The notes under the pieces: model-generated | What the model was told of the DNA's origin: nothing | Database searches by the model: none | The model's input: only the letters and a program-made list of their open reading frames with translations | Shown here: piece by piece, positions 47,247 to 58,670 of the stretch | Layout of the letters: each line of letters begins with the position of its first letter | How positions within the stretch are numbered: the first letter of the stretch is position 1 | Assembly: GCA_027422505.1 (NCBI GenBank) | Contig: JAPQWV010000012.1 | Location: 24,691,501 to 24,755,500, forward strand | DNA length: 64,000 nucleotides | Source: Craterostigma plantagineum | Lineage: Eukaryota; Streptophyta; Magnoliopsida; Lamiales; Linderniaceae | Reading direction: 5' to 3' | Made by a program: the position numbers and the translations under genes

Positions 47247-50200
47247 TTTGTTTCAGCCCAAAACTGTTATAATTACTTCGACACCTGTTATCGGATCATT
47301 TTGGTATCCTGACGTAAATTTGACATATATCAGGGTTATATATGTCCTTTCGTGTCATTTAAGTAGTTTGCCCTGAATATTTCGAAAAGCAGGTCCTTAA
47401 TCATAAAGCCAAGTCTAGAGGGGCCTGAACCCAAAGCCAAACTACTTAACGGGCCTGAAGTTGAATTAACCCATTATTTTTGGCTGAAACAAACCCGTGG
47501 GACCTACCCAGATTTGTGTGAATAAACACACTAAAACCTACGCACTATTCCATTTGAAAAGACGTCAACTAGAAAGCAGAAAGAAAATGTCAGAACTCCA
47601 ACCCCTACTTGATCGTGAGAAAGACGACGATGAGCAAGAAATCCCTAAAATTTGTACAAAACACACTAATAGATATGCAAATGTAGTTTCAACGATAAGT
47701 AGCCACGTGTCCCTTTATTTTTTAATTCCTTAATTTGTACAAAAATTTCCCACGGTGCGTTGCATACTGATTTTCTTTTTTATAATATATATTCTATAAA
47801 GTAACCGACATTCAAATAGTTTGACCACTTTCAATTATTTTCACAAGACAAAAAAAGACTTTATATACTATTTTAAGCTATTTGCTAATAGAGAATCGTT
47901 TACAGTTACTTATCACCATTGCATTGCTTCTACTTTTCTTCATGGTCACTGTACGGTCAGTTGCTGGGGCGGGCACATAAAACCAAGCAAGTTAATGTAA
48001 GCTCTATTTGTTTATAGATGAATTCTAGTGTTAATGTTGAGCCTTCAGCATTGGCAAATTTGCGATAACATTCTAGTCAATATTTATTGGCCGAGAATGT
48101 TCCCTATCTCAGTTTTATTTCATGCCCAAAACTTATTTTATTGATGACGTGGCATTTTCTAGTTATGTGCAAGATATGGATAAGTGCTGGAGTGGATCAA
48201 ACTGTGTGGAAAGAATGTGGATAAGGTAGAGCAAAAATTGGAAAGGAGCATTGATAAATGCATCAAATCATACATTTACAAGATGTTAATCTTGTAAATC
48301 TCGAACAATGTGCATTTATGAACGAAATTAATCGGATTAGTAATGTGGTATTGGAAACTTGTTATGTCGTATCATTATTTGTAAACACGTTATTCGGTAG
48401 GTTCGTATTGTTATTTTATAGCAAACATGTAGTATTACGTGTGGACAATCTGACACTGGTGACGTTAACGAATCATCCTGTTAATATTCCTTAACAAATA
48501 ACTTCGAGAATGTATCAAATACAGATTTACGACATGTAAAATGATATTTGTGGTTCAATTTTGAACTTTGAATACGTTTGTGATAAAATTCGTAACGTTA
48601 TGTTTCATTAAAAGAGATACTAGTGTATGTTGTGAAGGAAGAGCTATATGTTTACATGATAATTTATCTCAACTTTCACATATTGATATCAACATTCGCA
48701 AAACGTGTCTTTTAAAGAAATTTTGTGATTTAGCTTCATCATATTATCTATTTCCATGAATGTCAATCTTAGATATCCGAACGAAATGAATTTATGAACG
48801 AAATTTAATTGAAATAGTAATGTGGTATTGATTAGCTATTCTGTGGTACTTGTAGCTACAAATTTGTTATAAACTTTGCGTATATTGTTATTTTTTATCA
48901 GACATGTGGTATTATTTGCAGGCAATATGGTAATAGTTATTGTACTGTTAATATCTCTGCCAATCATGAACCTTCTAGAATGTTCTTAATGATGTGTTAC
49001 CCACAATGCGTGAATTGTTTCCCAGAATGCGTGATTTGTTACTCAGAATAAATAAAGTGTAACCAACCAACAATTTGATTGACAAACGTTCAAATATCAG
49101 GTCTCATCAAAATTCTTCGTTATCACATTATCAACATTAATAATCTCATTCAATTAAAATGACTCGTGATCAAACTTAGTCGAATCTACCTTATTAGTTC
49201 ATTAAAGTCGAGATTCACCTGTTTTTCAACAAGTATTAATCACATTCGATTTAACCTTACTGTGTCATTTACGTCGGAGATTCGAGCGGTTTCAATTTTA
49301 TTTGGATGTCGAATTTTTTTAGGATCTATTCCTCTTTGTCTTTACTTGGGTATTACACGTGTTATTTACGGGTGACGAGTCGGTATTATTTTCTCATTAT
49401 ATGTTCGTTTTGCGGATATATTGGTTATAAATAGCAGGAAATATGGTATTATTGTTCCACGAGTTGTTATCGAGAAAGCATGAAGCGTAATTCAGTAACC
49501 ATTTTAATTAGCAAACGTTTACCGCTTAGATATCATCAAAATTCTTCGTTATTCTATGATTAACATCAATAATTGTCGTCGATAACTAAGACCCATGATG
49601 AACTTGTGTCGAATTTACATTATTCCGGTCATTAAAGTCGAGATTTCACCGTATTAAACGAAATTCCGAATTATGTTTTGAGCATTCGTGGTTTACGAAC
49701 TTCGAAAATTCTCTTAGATTATGAATACCCATGAAAAATTGAAGTCGATACAACTTTGTGCTGTTAGTAACGTCTAGATTGGGTCGGATTTGAAACGTGA
49801 ATTTTTCCTTTCAACCGCTTGAGTGTAAGGAATGTGTTTTTGCAAGAAGCGGTATTAGTTTTGAATGATGTGTTACTTCTGTGACATTATTTGTTATTTA
49901 CTAAACAAAACGTGATATTTTGTGCTATACGGGCAAAATTATTTCCTCACAATTAATGTCGCTAATATCCGAAACTTATCAACACTTATGATCAAATTAA
50001 CGATAATTTCAACTTATACTATCACAATTGTGGAGATATGTTCGGGTCTGAGCGTAAAATCTCGTTTCGATCGACGTTGCTTGTTTGGGAGAGGTGATGG
50101 CATATACTTGTAAATTTTTGCAACAGTGAAGGGCGAATATGTCTTATTACAGGGTTTGGGTATTTTTCTCCGAACTTTTCAAAAAGTTGGTCCTTATTCC

Positions 50201-50282
50201 TTATAATTGACAAAGTTGTTACTAAATATATGCTTTATAGTACTCAATACAACACAATTTGTTATCCAAATGAATGAAAGTA
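47247..50282 (+). repeat. Satellite unit 11
   Basis: 3,036 bp; carries the 14-bp segment (around 48190); paired with unit 9 at about 6,052-bp offset. Confidence 0.95.
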
Positions 50283-53200
50283 TTTTGTTTCAGCCCAAAA
50301 CTGTTATAATTACTTCGACACCTGTTATCGGATCATTTTGGTATCCTGACGTAAATTTGACATATATCAGGGTTATATATGTCCTTTCGTGTCATTTAAG
50401 TAGTTTGCCCTGAATATTTCGAAAAGCAAGTCCTTAATCATAAAGCAAAGTCTAGAGGGGCCTGAACCCAAAGCCAAACTACTTAACGGGCCTGAAGTTG
50501 AATTAACCCATTATTTTTGGCTGAAACAAACCCGTGGGACCTACCCAGATTTGTGTGAATAAACACACTAAAACCTACGCACTATTCCATTTGAAAAGAC
50601 GTCAACTAGAAAGCAGAAAGAAAATGTCAGAACTCCAACCCCTACTTGATCGTGAGAAAGACGACGATGAGCAAGAAATCCCTAAAATTTGTACAAAACA
50701 CACTAATAGATATGCAAATGTAGTTTCATCGATAAGTAGCCACGTGTCCCTTTATTTTTTAATTCCTTAATTTGTACAAAAATTTCCCACGGTGCGTTGC
50801 ATACTGATTTTCTTTTTTATAATATATATTCTATAAAGTAACCACGTTCAAATAGTTTGACCACTTTCAATTATTTTCACAAGACAAAAAAAGACTTTAT
50901 ATACTATTTTAAGCTATTTGCTAACAGAGAATCGTTTACAGTTACTTATCACCATTGCATTGCTTCTACTTTTCTTCATGGTCACTGTACGGTCAGTTGC
51001 TGGGGCGGGCACATAAAACCAAGCAAGTTAATGTAAGCTCTATTTGTTTATAGATGAATTCTAGTGTTAATGTTGAGCCTTCAGCATTGGCAATGTTGCG
51101 ATAACATTCTAGTCAATATTTATTGGCCGAGAATGTTCCCTATGTCAGTTTTATTTCATGCCCAAAACTTATTTTATTGATGACGTGGCATTTTCTAGTT
51201 ATGTGCAGGATATGGATAAGTGCTGGAATGGAAAGAATGTGGATAAGTTAGAGCAAAAATTGGAAAGGAGCATTGATAAATGCATCAAATCATACATTTA
51301 CAAGATGTTAATCTTGTAAATCTCGAACAATGTGCATTTATGAACGAAATTAATCGGATTAGTAATGTGGTATTGGAAACTTGTTATGTCGTATCATTAT
51401 TTGTAAACACGTTATTCAGTAGGTTCGTATTGTTATTTTATAGCAAACATGTAGTATTACGTGCGGACAATCTGACACTGGTGACGTTAACGAATCATCC
51501 TGTTAATATTCCTTAACAAATAACTTCGAGAATGTATCAAATACAGATTTACAACATGTAAAATGATATTTGTGGTTCAATTTTGAACTTTGAATACGTT
51601 TGTGATAAAATTCGTAACGTTATGTTTTATTAAAAGAGATACTAGTGTATGTTGTGAAGGAAGAGCTATATGTTTACATGATAATTTATCTCAACTTTCA
51701 CATATTGATATCAACATTCGCAAAACGTGTCTTTTAAAGATATTTTGTGATTTAGCTTCATCATATTATCTATTTCCATGAATGTCAATCTTAGATATCC
51801 GAACGAAATGAATTTATGAACGAAATTTAATTGAAATAGTAATGTGGTATTGATTAGCTATTCTGTGGTACTTGTAGCTACAAATTTGTTATAAACTTTG
51901 CGTATGTTGTTATTTTTTATCAGACATGTAGTATTGTTTGCAGGCAATATGGTAATAGTTATTGTACTGTTAATATCTCTGCCAATCATGAACCTTCTAG
52001 AATGTTCTTAATGATGTGTTACCCACAATGCGTGAATTGTTTCCCAGAATGCGTGATTTGTTACTCAGAATAAATAAAGTGTTACCAACCAACATTTTGA
52101 TTGACAAACGTTCAAATATCAGGTCTCATCAAAATTCTTCGTTATCACATTATCAACATTAATAATCTCATTCAATTAAAATGACTCGTGATCAAACTTA
52201 GTCGAATCCACCTTATTAGTTCATTAAAGTCGAGATTCACCTGTTCTTCAACAAGTATTAATCACATTCGATTTAACCTTACTGTATCATTTACGTCGGA
52301 GATTCGAGCGGTTTCAATTTTATTTGGATGTCGAATTTTTTTACGATCTATTCCTCTTTGTCTTTACTTGGGTATTACACGTGTTATTTACGGGTGACGA
52401 GTCGGTATTATTTTCTCATTATATGTTCGTTTTGCGGATATATTGGTTATAAATAGCAAGAAATATGGTATTATTGTTCCACGAGTTGTTATCAAGAAAG
52501 CATGAAGCGTAATTCAGTAACCATTTTTAATTAGCAAACGTTTACCGCTTAGATATCATCAAAATTCTTCGTTATTCTATGATTAACATCAATAATTGTC
52601 GTCGATAACTAAGACCCATGATGAACTTGTGTCGAATTTACATTATTCCGGTCATTAAAGTCGAGATTTCACCGTATTAAACGAAATTCCGAATTATATT
52701 TTGAGCATTCGTGGTTTACGAACTTCGAAAATTCTCTTTGATTATGAATACCCATGAAAAATTGAAGTCGATACAACTTTGTGCTGTTAGTAACGTCTAG
52801 ATTGGGTCGGATTTGAAACGTGAATTTTTCATTTCAACCGCTTGAGTGTAAGGAATGTGTTTTTGCAGGAAGCGGTATTAGTTTTGAATGATGTGTTACT
52901 TCTGTGACATTATTTGTTATTTACTAAACGAAACGTGATATTTTGTGCTATACGGGCAAAATTATTTCCTCACAATTAATGTCGCTAATGTCCGAAACTT
53001 ATCAACACTTATGATCAAATTAACGATAATTTCAACTTATGTTATCACAATTGTGGAGATATGTTCGGGTCTGAGCGTAAAATCTCGTTTCGATCGACGT
53101 TGCTTGTTTGGGAGAGGTGATGGCATATACTTGTAAATTTTTGCAACAGTGAAGGGCGAATATGTCTTATTACAGGGTTTGGGTATTTCTCTCTGAACTT

Positions 53201-53305
53201 TTCAAAAAGTTGGTCCTTATTCCTTATAATTGACAAAGTTGTTACTAAATATATGCTTTATAGTACTCAATACAACACAATTTGTTATCCAAATGAATGA
53301 AAGTA
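50283..53305 (+). repeat. Satellite unit 12
   Basis: 3,023 bp; lacks the 14-bp segment; paired with unit 10. Last complete unit. Confidence 0.95.
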
Positions 53306-53712
53306 TTTTGTTTCAGCCCAAAACTGTTATAATTACTTCGACACCTGTTATCGGATCATTTTGGTATCCTGACGTAAATTTGACATATATCAGGGTTATA
53401 TATGTCCTTTCGTGTCATTTAAGTAGTTTGCCCTGAATATTTCGAAAAGCAGGTCCTTAATCATAAAGCAAAGTCTAGAGGGGCCTGAACCCAAAGCCAA
53501 ACTACTTAACGGGCCTGAAGTTGAATTAACCCATTATTTTTGGCTGAAACAAACCCGTGGGACCTACCCAGATTTGTGTGAATAAACACACTAAAACCTA
53601 CGCACTATTCCATTTGAAAAGACGTCAACTAGAAAGCAGAAAGAAAATGTCAGAACTCCAACCCCTACTTGATCGTGAGAAAGACGACGATGAGCAAGAA
53701 ATCCCTAAAATT
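53306..53712 (+). repeat. Satellite unit 13, partial, ending inside the leader ORF
   Basis: 407 bp from the phase start to CCTAAAATT, where all other units continue TGTACAAAAC. The break falls exactly after codon 22 of the leader ORF. Confidence 0.95.
53481..53646 (+). promoter_or_regulatory. Putative gene leader/promoter carried by each unit (last copy shown)
   Basis: GGGCCTGAA occurs at 53481 and 53511, 30 bp apart, upstream of the ATG at 53647. GGGCC motifs are common in proximal plant promoters. There is no good TATA box. Promoter activity is an inference from position and motif. Confidence 0.3.
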
Positions 53713-53742
53713 CATTCTTCAGGTCACGTTCACGTCGCTTGA
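53647..53742 (+). pseudogene. Leader ORF, putative N-terminus of the downstream MATE gene
   Basis: ATG at 53647 in the context AGAAAATGTCAG opens MSELQPLLDREKDDDEQ, a short acidic segment with a P-L-L motif like the cytosolic N-termini of many plant MATE transporters. Codon 22 ends at 53712, where the satellite ends; nine unrelated codons and a stop follow. The same 22 codons occur in each unit (broken in unit 1), followed there by different codons. The link to the MATE body at 54290 is inferred from position and composition. There are stops and a frame change between them, so no joined product can be made now. Confidence 0.4.
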
Positions 53743-53791
53743 TACTCAGCATTCGTCTCCCACGCATTTAGGAGGCGATGACAGTATTGTA

Positions 53792-54311
53792 GCTGATGCT
53801 GCGCTGGACTTCACCATGGCAGCTTCTGACGCCGACCTTGCGGTGACGGTAATGTAGCTGATGCTCCGCCGGACTGCACCATCGCAGCTCCTGACTCCGA
53901 CCTTGGCGGTGACGGTAATGTAGCTGATGCTCCGCCGGACTGCACCATCGCAGCTCCTGACTCCGACCTTGGCGGTGACGGTCATCTTGCCGACGCTCCG
54001 CTGGACTTCACCATCGCAGCTCTTGACTCCGACCTTGGCGGTGACGGCCATCTTGCTGATGCTCCGTCGGACTTCACCGTCGCAGCTCCTGACTCAGGAC
54101 TTGGCGCTGACCGTCATCTTGCTGATGCTCCGCGGACTTCACCGTCGCAGCTCCTAACTCCGACCTTGGCGGTGACGGTACCGTCCGTTATTTCATATGT
54201 AACGACAGGCCGAACCAAAACAAAATACTTTTTCTTGCTAGGTGCATCTTGCTGATGCTCCGCCGGACGTCACCGTCGCAGGTTCCTGACTTGGACTCTG
54301 GCGTTTCTGTG
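53792..54311 (+). repeat. 66-bp (22-codon) minisatellite in the MATE N-terminal region
   Basis: Copies start at 53792 (65 bp), 53857, 53923, 53989, 54055 and 54121, with a last one at about 54250 after a roughly 64-bp insertion (about 54181-54245). In the coding frame a copy reads [16 protein letters not shown] plus F/C-T-I/V-A-A-P. Units 2-5 stay in one frame; 1-bp deletions in copies 1 and 6 and a 1-bp insertion in the last copy break it. Allowing for that insertion, the repeat frame leads into the MATE frame (DLDSGVSVPFISG), so the repeat expanded inside coding sequence. Confidence 0.85.
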
Positions 54312-55615
54312 CCCTTCATCAGCGGTACGTCGGCACCGGTCATGGAGGAGGGCTTCGTCAGCAAATCGGCCCAGCTTTGGAGGTTGGCTGGGCCTGCCAT
54401 TTTGGTTTTGATATTTCAGTATTCTTTGGATGCGGTAACCCAGACTTTTGCTGGGCATGAAGGTACGCTTGAACTGGCTGCTTTCTCGGTCCAGGACTCG
54501 GTCATTTGGGGCTTCTCATCTGGACTCCTGGTAATATATGCATATGATAGATTCGTTTCTTCTATATGTTTGAAGTTTGATTTAGTTTGATTCATATGCC
54601 AACACAGATGGGAATGGCCAGCGCCCTCGAAACCCTCGCCGGACAAGCCTACGGAGGTGGTCATGTGCCTATGCTCGGAATATATATGCAGCGGTTGTGG
54701 ATAGTGTTGTTGGTGACAGCACTTCTCGTAACCATCCTTTACCTTTTCGCCACGTTCCTCCTGCTCATTGGACAGAGCAGTGACGTCTCCCACGCGGCGG
54801 GGAGGTTCTCGATGTAGATGATTCCACAGCTTTATGCCGATGCGATAAACTTTCCTATGTCTAATTTCTTACTGGCACGGGGTAAAGTAGCTGTCGTAGC
54901 CTTTTTCTCGGGTGCTGTCCTGGTGATGCATTTTGTACTCACTCGGCTCACCATGACGAGGCTCGGGTGGGGTCTGGCCGGCGGGGTGCTGGTTCTGAAC
55001 TTTTCATGGTGGTTCCTGGTGGTTGGTCAGCTAGTGTATATTTTATGTGGGCGCTGTGGGGCAGCCTGGCCGGGGTTCTCGTGGATGACTTTCGAGAACC
55101 TGTGGGGATTTGCGAGGATCTCCCTTGTTTCAGGCGTAATGTTGTGGTGAGTTGTGCGTTGATTCGTAGATAGAATAATCAGAGTACAAATGTTTTCATT
55201 TACTAAATGTTTCTTTGTAAGCAGCTTAGAAACGTGGTATTTCACTGCACTCATCTTGTTTGCTGGTCGCCAACAAGGTGGGGAAGTCGCCGTTGCAGCT
55301 ATATCGATATGGTAGGCAGCTTCGTCTTCGTCCTTTTCTATTATGATTATTATTTATTTGTTCCTAACAAACTGAATTCGGTCTTGCAGCGACAATATAT
55401 TGGATTGGGCGGAAATGATAGCAATTGGATTCGAGGCAGCTATCAGGTAGTGTTCGTACAGTCTTAAAACTTTTAGGGTCTTAAAGGCGCAATGATTTCC
55501 GTCAATTGATCGTGTTCAATGCAGCGTACGAGTTGCGACCGCATTGGGATCGGGTCGCCCGAATACTGCCGAGATTTTAATATTACTAGTGATTTTTTTT
55601 GTAATTACAGGCTAT
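54290..55615 (+). pseudogene. MATE/DTX efflux transporter pseudogene, 5' part with five exons
   Basis: MATE proteins export organic compounds (flavonoids, alkaloids, hormones) by cation antiport across plasma or vacuolar membrane. Exon 1 (to 54530) has SAQLWRLAGPAILVL and QTFAGHEGTLELAA. Exon 2 (54608-55146) has ASALETLAGQAYGGG, LGIYMQRLWI and WWFLVVGQLVYILCGRCG. Exon 3 (55225-55311) has ETWYFTALILFAG. Exon 4 (55390-55446) has NILDWAEMIAIGFEAAI. Exon 5 from 55525 has SVRVATALGSGRP. Donors GT and acceptors AG fit with correct phase at each junction. A TAG at 54815-54817 replaces the Trp usually found before MIPQL. After about 55615 homology ends, so the C-terminal third is missing. About 290 of roughly 500 residues remain. 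Confidence 0.88.
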
Positions 55616-56086
55616 TATCGTTGGCGATAGGATCCAGACGTTGGGGGGAACGGATCGATCCATGAAGATCTATCCATCTATACACGGCTCGTTGATGTGA
55701 GGTGGGCGAAGACTTTATCATTGATGTAAGCGTCATCAGTCCATGATGTTAGTGTGAATGAACTCGTTCGTTTAGTTTAGTCCAATGATGTAAGCGTCAT
55801 CAGTCCTTATTAATTCGGAATCGTAAACTAACTGACGGACAACGATTTCGGTTCAAATCAAAATCGAACCGTTGTTTATAACGGTTGTTAATTTGCCTCA
55901 ATTTTCTAAGTTCGAAATGTAATTCTTTTTTTAAAGAAATTCAAATTTATTTTCCAATTAGAAATGGAAAAGTAAACAATATTCATAAAAAATCAAAATT
56001 AATGTTTGAGTTCATAACGGACACCGGCACTAATCAATTCAAATAATAATCAAAACCGTGTTGAAATACCCCCGTATATATATCTG
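55616..56086. other. Spacer with a 21-bp direct repeat
   Basis: No gene. TGATGTAAGCGTCATCAGTC occurs at about 55723 and again at about 55785, roughly 62 bp apart. The motif is itself partly palindromic (GATG...CATC). Beyond 55830 the DNA is AT-rich. Confidence 0.6.
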
Positions 56087-56380
56087 TTATGTTTCATTAA
56101 CCTGCTCTGTTTTCCATTCGTATGTAGCAGAGGGTATCAGTTATTTTAGTTAAGTCATGTAATAGGCTTTGTATTCCTATTGGGCTGATTAGTGGGCTTA
56201 CGCTGTTATTAGGCCCATTAGATAGAAGAGTTGTATATATAGTAGTGCGCGCTGTAAATTGTACTGTACGTTCAAATTATGGAATGAATTTTTACTTCTC
56301 TGAAACAAGAACAAGAACAGTGAGTGCGCGAATCACTCGATCTCTAAAATTCTACAAACCGTGTAACCACAGCTCGATTG
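56087..56380 (+). repeat. Possible solo LTR
   Basis: Starts TGTTATGTTTC and contains GGGCC-type motifs, a TATA-like GTATATATAG (near 56233) and, downstream, AATGAATTTTTACTTCTC, the layout of compact copia LTRs. A CA end near 56380 is possible. No primer site, partner LTR or target duplication was found. Confidence 0.3.
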
Positions 56381-56842
56381 ACGCGAGATTTTGTTCAATA
56401 GAAACGACAAATTTCACATTGGAAACTGGAAACCTTTAATACACCTACCTAGTTTACATATTTTTTTGGCTTAAAACTTTTTAAATTGAATTTTGGGGTT
56501 AAAATATAATTATTGCTAATTTATATACTAATGTATGGTAATAATTGTTAAGATTTAGAATTTTAAATAATTCAAGGTGAATAGAGATAATAAAAATAAT
56601 TAAGATTAGAAAAGTTGATTAGTTTTGCACTAGTTTTAAAAAGTTAACTAGTTTGCAATTTTAACTTTAAAACTTAACTATTTTTTCCATTCTCTCAGCA
56701 TTGTATAGTAGTAGAGTTCCTTTGAGACGATACAAAGAAAAGGTAAAAAAAGATTGAAAAAGTTATGAATTCCAAGATATCGACGAATAACTTTTTCAAT
56801 CTGCATCCCTAGGATCGATAAACGTTTTGGATAAAAAGTGTA
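56381..56842. other. AT-rich spacer
   Basis: No credible ORF, RNA or repeat is visible. Confidence 0.5.
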
Positions 56843-57304
56843 CTTCATTCTGTCAAAGTTTTGTAATTTTTCATGGTTTGTTTTGTTAGTTACGAATTTC
56901 TAGAGTCCCTGATGTTTATAAACTCGAATTAAATTTTTTTTATCTGTTATTACATTATTCGAGGTCGAATACAGCTTATTAGATGCCGGGTGTTGTTTTT
57001 ATCGGAATTCGAATTGTTTTTATCGGAATTCGAATTGTTTTCGAATTTAACAAAGGTTTGAATTATACAGCGGCAGTTCATCGATCCTCATAGTCGGAGA
57101 ATTGGCAAATGTTGTCGGATTGACCCAAAATTTTGACACTAGATATAAGACCCATGAAGCCTCGCTCTGTCCAAATTTTGTAATGTTTCATTGGTTATTT
57201 TGTTAGTTATGAATTTATTATAAAGTCCCTCCCTGACTTTTATAAATTCGAATTAAATTTCTTATGCTTTATTTCTTATTTCTTTATCCGAAGCCGAATA
57301 CAGC
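56843..57304. repeat. Local 0.33-kb repeat family, copies a (partial) and b
   Basis: Copy a (56843-56980) and copy b (56981-57304) share CTTCATTCTGTC/CTCTGTCCAAA, TTTTGTAATTTTTCATGG, TTTTGTTAGTTACGAATT, TTTATAAATTCGAATTAAAT and CGAATACAGC in order. Copy b also has the upstream half with GCGGCAGTTCATCG. Copy b is cut at 57304 by Copia-4. Confidence 0.75.
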
Positions 57305-57600
57305 ATAATGTCGAATATATGCTATTCGATTCGTAGACAACACATGCATTGTCTTTAAACAAAAGAGAGTATCCTCTTTCAACCATTCTTGCAACGCTCA
57401 AAAGATTTCGAGTTAAATGAGGAACAACGAGAACATCGGTAATATACTTTGTACCTCGCTTCGTGTTGACCGGTCGAACCTTTTCCTTCTGCTTGAATGA
57501 CTTTCCCATTTCTGAGTCGAACCTTACTCTTGATGGATTTGTTCAAGCTCGAAAACATCCTTTCGTCTTTACACATGTGGCTCGTGCAACCACTATCAAT
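57305..57600 (-). pseudogene. Copia-4 pol fragment (protease/pre-integrase region)
   Basis: Minus frame with KVRPVNTKRGTKYITDVLVV, PHLTRNLLSVARMVERGYSL and FKDNACVVYES. This is the block that follows the protease in copia polyproteins, before the integrase zinc finger. The remainder of pol is missing; the last nine residues of the frame (after about 57305) are foreign. Confidence 0.75.
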
Positions 57601-57603
57601 GAG

Positions 57604-58633
57604 TCAAGCTTGCTCATCTTTTGCTTCGGGCATTGCCATAAAAAGGTATTCTTTAGCCTCTTCTTGATCATCGGAAACGTTGGCTTGTTGTGGTTGAATG
57701 TTGGCTTGTTTCTTTAGCCGACAATTCCTTTCAACATGCCCTATTTCTCTTACAAAAGTTGCACCGAATTGCGCCTTTTTCATTGTACCAACAATCACTT
57801 TCGACGTGGTTGTTTCGGAATCATATTTTGCACGACCGGGATGGCTTTGCTTTGTATTTGAAATATTGAGCACCTTGATCTTCATCATCATTGTCTTCAT
57901 CTTGGGTTGTACCATCTTTTACTTGTTGTTTTCCTCTGATCTTCACTTTAAAGGCCGGAAAAGCTCCTACGGTGGCATCTTCTTCTCTCATGTTTGCTCG
58001 TTGCTCTTGAGTTTGAAGCTTGATAATGAGCTCGGCAACGGATAGAGTCTTGAGGTCGCATGATTCTTCAATAGCCGAGATTTTCGCCTCAAATTTTGAA
58101 GGTAGACTTATCATCATCTTTTCCGCCACCTTTGCATCGTTGGACTCTTTTCCCGTCAACCTTATTTTGTTAACGATGTCTAAGAGTTTGGAAGAATACT
58201 CCTTCACGGAGTCTCCATCCTTCATCTTCAACATTTCAAACTCTCTTCTCAGTGTTAAGAGTTTGATGCTCTTCACACGATCGCTTCCTTAAAACTCTTC
58301 CATCAACTTATCCCAAGCTTCTTTCGGATTTTCGCAAGTCATGATTCTTGTGAAGATCGTATCGGAAAGAGTCGAGTGTAAACATGTGAGAGCTCTTGGT
58401 TTTTTGGCGACGTCTTCTTCGTGCTTCCTCATTTGACCGATCGTCGGGTTTGCTCGTAAGGCCGGTGGTTCTTCATCATTTTCCACCAAATTCCATAGAC
58501 ATAGCGCTCTCAAGCACGCCTTCATCTTGATCGCCCATATGTGATAATTTTCGCCACTGAAACCGGAGGCCCCGTGCTTAGAGAGTTGCTCGCCATATTC
58601 GTCGCTTCCTTCTACAATGTATTTTTTTCTCAC
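57604..58633 (-). pseudogene. Copia-4 gag, one nonsense codon and one frameshift
   Basis: ATG 58633; early residues include GASGFSGENYHIWAIKMKA and CLWNLVENDEE, then KEAWDKLMEEF. A TAA (58289-58291) interrupts, and the same frame resumes with VKSIKLLTLRREFEMLKMKD, KMMISLPSKFEAKISAIEE and SVAELIIKLQTQEQR (UBN2 gag). The CCHC knuckle is split by an extra base between CNFCK and EIGHVERNC (about 57745-57790). The reading frame after it runs KKQANIQPQQANVSDDQ. It encoded capsid/nucleocapsid; now inactive. Confidence 0.82.
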
Positions 58634-58658
58634 AACTCACAAGTCCCTCAAGAATATA

Positions 58659-58670
58659 GCTCTGATACCA
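58659..58670 (-). promoter_or_regulatory. Copia-4 primer-binding site
   Basis: Minus-strand TGGTATCAGAGC directly abuts the LTR end ...CCAACA, with no spacer. Confidence 0.85.

Larger units (their letters stand above)
15736..53712 (+). repeat. 38-kb tandem satellite array, unit about 3.02 kb
   Basis: Twelve units plus two partial ones in head-to-tail order, 3,020-3,036 bp each, nearly identical. I set the phase at TTTTGTTT(C/G)AGCCC, where the array begins. Within a unit, in order: a GGGCCTGAA-containing leader and short ORF starting MSELQPLLDREK (unit position about 340); an AT-rich block; about 215 bp of a copia LTR (position about 780-1000); then 2 kb of non-coding DNA made of diverged internal duplications. 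Short ORFs of 60-87 codons recur in every unit only because the units are copies; none resembles a known protein. Outer borders are sharp (15736 and 53712). Confidence 0.95.

Noticed and set aside
15736..53712. Dozens of recurring 60-87-codon ORFs on both strands of the array
   Set aside because: They recur because the units are copies. They overlap each other, lack known motifs and signals, and several change length with single substitutions. Only the leader ORF ending at 53712 has positional reason to be considered.
15736..53712. rDNA or intergenic rDNA spacer array
   Set aside because: The period is too short for plant rDNA and there is no GC-rich rRNA-like sequence in any unit.
54416..54793. 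Minus-strand ORF of 125 codons across the MATE region
   Set aside because: It is antisense to exons 1-2 of the MATE pseudogene and has no independent similarity.
56245..56439. Plus-strand ORF of 64 codons
   Set aside because: It lies in a putative LTR leader; composition and length give no support for a gene.
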